From the NCBI GenBank assembly GCA_025999735.1, contig BNXR01000092.1:1-7347 (forward strand): a stretch of 7,347 bases of DNA. The letters run 5' to 3'. This document shows positions 6,125 to 7,347 of the stretch, piece after piece; the stretch's first letter is position 1, and each line of letters opens with the position of its first letter. The notes under the pieces are model-generated. The model saw only the letters and a program-made list of their open reading frames with translations, made no database searches and was not told the DNA's origin. This stretch comes from Bacteroidia bacterium. GTDB taxonomy: Bacteria > Bacteroidota > Bacteroidia > Bacteroidales > Marinifilaceae. The translations under genes and the position numbers were made by a program.

Positions 6125-7216
6125 TTATGCGAATACTTCAGGTAACTGGAATTCATATTTTCCCAAAAATGTCGTTAATATTTTGTTGAATAAGTCTTTG
6201 TTGTCCTGATTCATTTCCACGGGTTGATAAATGGAGTATTTGCCATGACTCAATATGTTTAAGGCACGGGAAAAAAGCACTTCATCTTCAATATCGCTAA
6301 TACAATCTGAAAAATCATCATATCCAAAGAAAGTTGATGTTTTTTCTAAAATACTCCTCAGCATATTAAAGTGATATGTGTTTACTTTACCACTTTCTGA
6401 TGCTTTTTTTAATTCGCTTAACAAGGCGACATGATGAAAAAACGGGGTCTCATTTGTTGCCATTAAAATATAGCCCTCGGTTCCGTTTTTATGCAAGAAG
6501 TGGCTTTTATGTTCTATCATTTTCAGTTCGTTATACATCACATTGTAAAACAACGAATGATGTGATGAAATAACCACTTTTATTTTGTCTTTCCCTTTTT
6601 TCAGAAGTTTAGCTAAATCGCTTGCTATACCAATGGCATTATTGTCGTCAAGTGATGAAATGGGGTCGTCTATATAAATGAATTTCACCCAATTATGAGA
6701 ACCGCTTCCATCATCATCTATTGCGAGTTCAGCTATCGCTAAAAAAATACACCAGATAAATATATTTTCTTCACCTCTTGAAATTTTTATATGGTTGTTA
6801 TCCTCTCCTTTATTGAAAGTTATTGTCCAATTATCGTAATCAATTCTAAAATCGAAATCTGCGTACCGTTCAAGAAAGCTGAAAATCTTTTCTTCCAATG
6901 CTAATTCCTTGAATCCTTCAAAAAACTGCGAATTTCTATTAATGATTAAATGTCTTTGTGTATCGTTTTCAAGGTCATTGTTCCAATGAAAAAGATCTTC
7001 TGTATAAGCATTGTAATAAAGAGTATCTGTTACAGGATTTTTTTTTCGTTTTTTGCTGATGTCTTTAAATTCCATTGAAAGACGAGTTTTTCCTGTTCCA
7101 TTGTACGCATACAATAAGACAACGTAGTGATTATTCAAATCATCTCTTAATCGAACTGCCACATTTTTCAATGTTGTATACTTGTATAGTTTCTTTTTGC
7201 TACTCATTCTATTCAT
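6125..7216 (-). CDS. prrC: PrrC-like anticodon nuclease (ABC-type ATPase with C-terminal ribonuclease domain)
   Basis: The 363-residue protein matches PrrC in length (E. coli, about 396) and architecture. An N-terminal ABC-type ATPase carries the Walker A AYNGTGKT at 37-44, the family segment TLYYNAYTEDLFHW (65-78), a signature-like KISRGEEN (144-151), Walker B IYIDDP (180-185), D-loop SSLD (187-190) and H-loop ISSHH (216-220). The C-terminal region holds R287-x3-E291 and, 37 residues after the arginine, H324 (NILSHG). In E. coli PrrC the catalytic triad is R320, E324 and H356, with nearly the same spacing, so the nuclease looks intact. E. coli PrrC nicks tRNA-Lys beside the wobble base when a phage peptide disrupts the associated type I complex; the tRNA cut here is unknown. 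The first ATG overlaps hsdS by 8 bases; an ATG at 7205-7207 (Met4), one base past the hsdS stop, is an equally good start. Both imply coupling to hsdS. The first Walker A glycine is replaced by alanine, which I believe is usual in this family. Confidence 0.88.
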   Translation of the reverse strand: MNRMSSKKKLYKYTTLKNVAVRLRDDLNNHYVVLLYAYNGTGKTRLSMEFKDISKKRKKNPVTDTLYYNAYTEDLFHWNNDLENDTQRHLIINRNSQFFEGFKELALEEKIFSFLERYADFDFRIDYDNWTITFNKGEDNNHIKISRGEENIFIWCIFLAIAELAIDDDGSGSHNWVKFIYIDDPISSLDDNNAIGIASDLAKLLKKGKDKIKVVISSHHSLFYNVMYNELKMIEHKSHFLHKNGTEGYILMATNETPFFHHVALLSELKKASESGKVNTYHFNMLRSILEKTSTFFGYDDFSDCISDIEDEVLFSRALNILSHGKYSIYQPVEMNQDNKDLFNKILTTFLGKYEFQLPEVFA

Positions 7217-7347
7217 TCATTTTTGGAAACAAGCCCTGCATTAGTCCTTTTTTATACTGTCTTAATTGTTCTATTTTCTCTGTCTGCGCCGTGATTAAAG
7301 CATCTAACGAAGAAAGACAAGAAGCGATTTTTTGTTGTTCTTTGGGT
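7209..7347 (-). CDS. hsdS: Type I restriction specificity subunit S, C-terminal end (partial)
   Basis: Only the last 45 codons and the TAG stop are in the window; the gene runs off the right edge. The reading frame gives a typical HsdS ending: a P-K-E-Q-Q-K-I-A-x-C-L-S-S-L-D start, the helix LITAQTEKIEQLRQYKKGL, then MQGLFPKMNE. This is the C-terminal conserved coiled-coil region that spaces the two target-recognition domains and docks HsdM. The recognition domains are outside the window, so no specificity can be inferred. The anticodon nuclease start overlaps its end, so the two share one transcript. Confidence 0.92.
   Translation of the reverse strand, partial: PKEQQKIASCLSSLDALITAQTEKIEQLRQYKKGLMQGLFPKMNE

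Noticed and set aside
6125..7216. RloC or a generic AAA/OLD-type ATPase instead of PrrC
   Set aside because: RloC is much longer, with a zinc-hook coiled coil that is absent here, and OLD proteins carry a Toprim domain, also absent. The length, the YNAYTEDLFHW segment and the R-x3-E...H spacing fit PrrC better.

Overview
The window looks like a Bacteroidales-type chromosome (Bacteroides/Parabacteroides relatives). Three things point there: two promoters with the Bacteroidetes -7 box TAnnTTTG (one also has a TTTG box exactly 19 bp upstream), A-rich rather than Shine-Dalgarno leaders before the start codons, and lipoprotein glycosidases of types common in gut Bacteroidetes. The species cannot be fixed from this stretch. 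All eight supported genes lie on the minus strand, so transcription runs from high to low coordinates.

Layout from the right edge in transcription order. (1) The last 45 codons of a type I restriction specificity subunit (hsdS), a PrrC-like anticodon nuclease touching its end, and a full type I methyltransferase subunit (hsdM) 14 bp later form a compact defence operon. hsdR is not in the window. (2) Twenty bases after hsdM comes a remnant of a GH43/GH32-like beta-propeller lipoprotein: signal peptide and first blade(s) present, the rest lost. (3) Next is an ornithine carbamoyltransferase gene with a full Bacteroidetes promoter that begins just past the remnant. (4) A large GH127-type lipoprotein glycosidase (probable beta-L-arabinofuranosidase) follows 72 bp later. 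(5) A PIN-domain toxin-antitoxin pair with an ATGA overlap has its own -7 box. (6) A GC-rich perfect inverted repeat (REP-like palindrome) lies near the left edge.

How the parts work together: HsdM and HsdS would methylate the host's recognition sites and, with an HsdR encoded elsewhere, restrict foreign DNA. The PrrC-like protein is best read as the second line: in the E. coli paradigm it is held silent by the restriction complex and cuts a host tRNA anticodon loop when a phage disables restriction. The PIN/antitoxin pair is a separate RNA-targeting stress or stability module. The defence block is visibly more AT-rich than the glycosidase and carbamoyltransferase genes, and it abuts a broken gene, which suggests it was acquired or rearranged here. 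The most notable points are the hsdS-prrC-hsdM order, the intact catalytic triad of the anticodon nuclease, and the truncated glycosidase at the junction. None of this is clearly an unknown system; the nuclease's tRNA target and its coupling to this gene order are the open questions.
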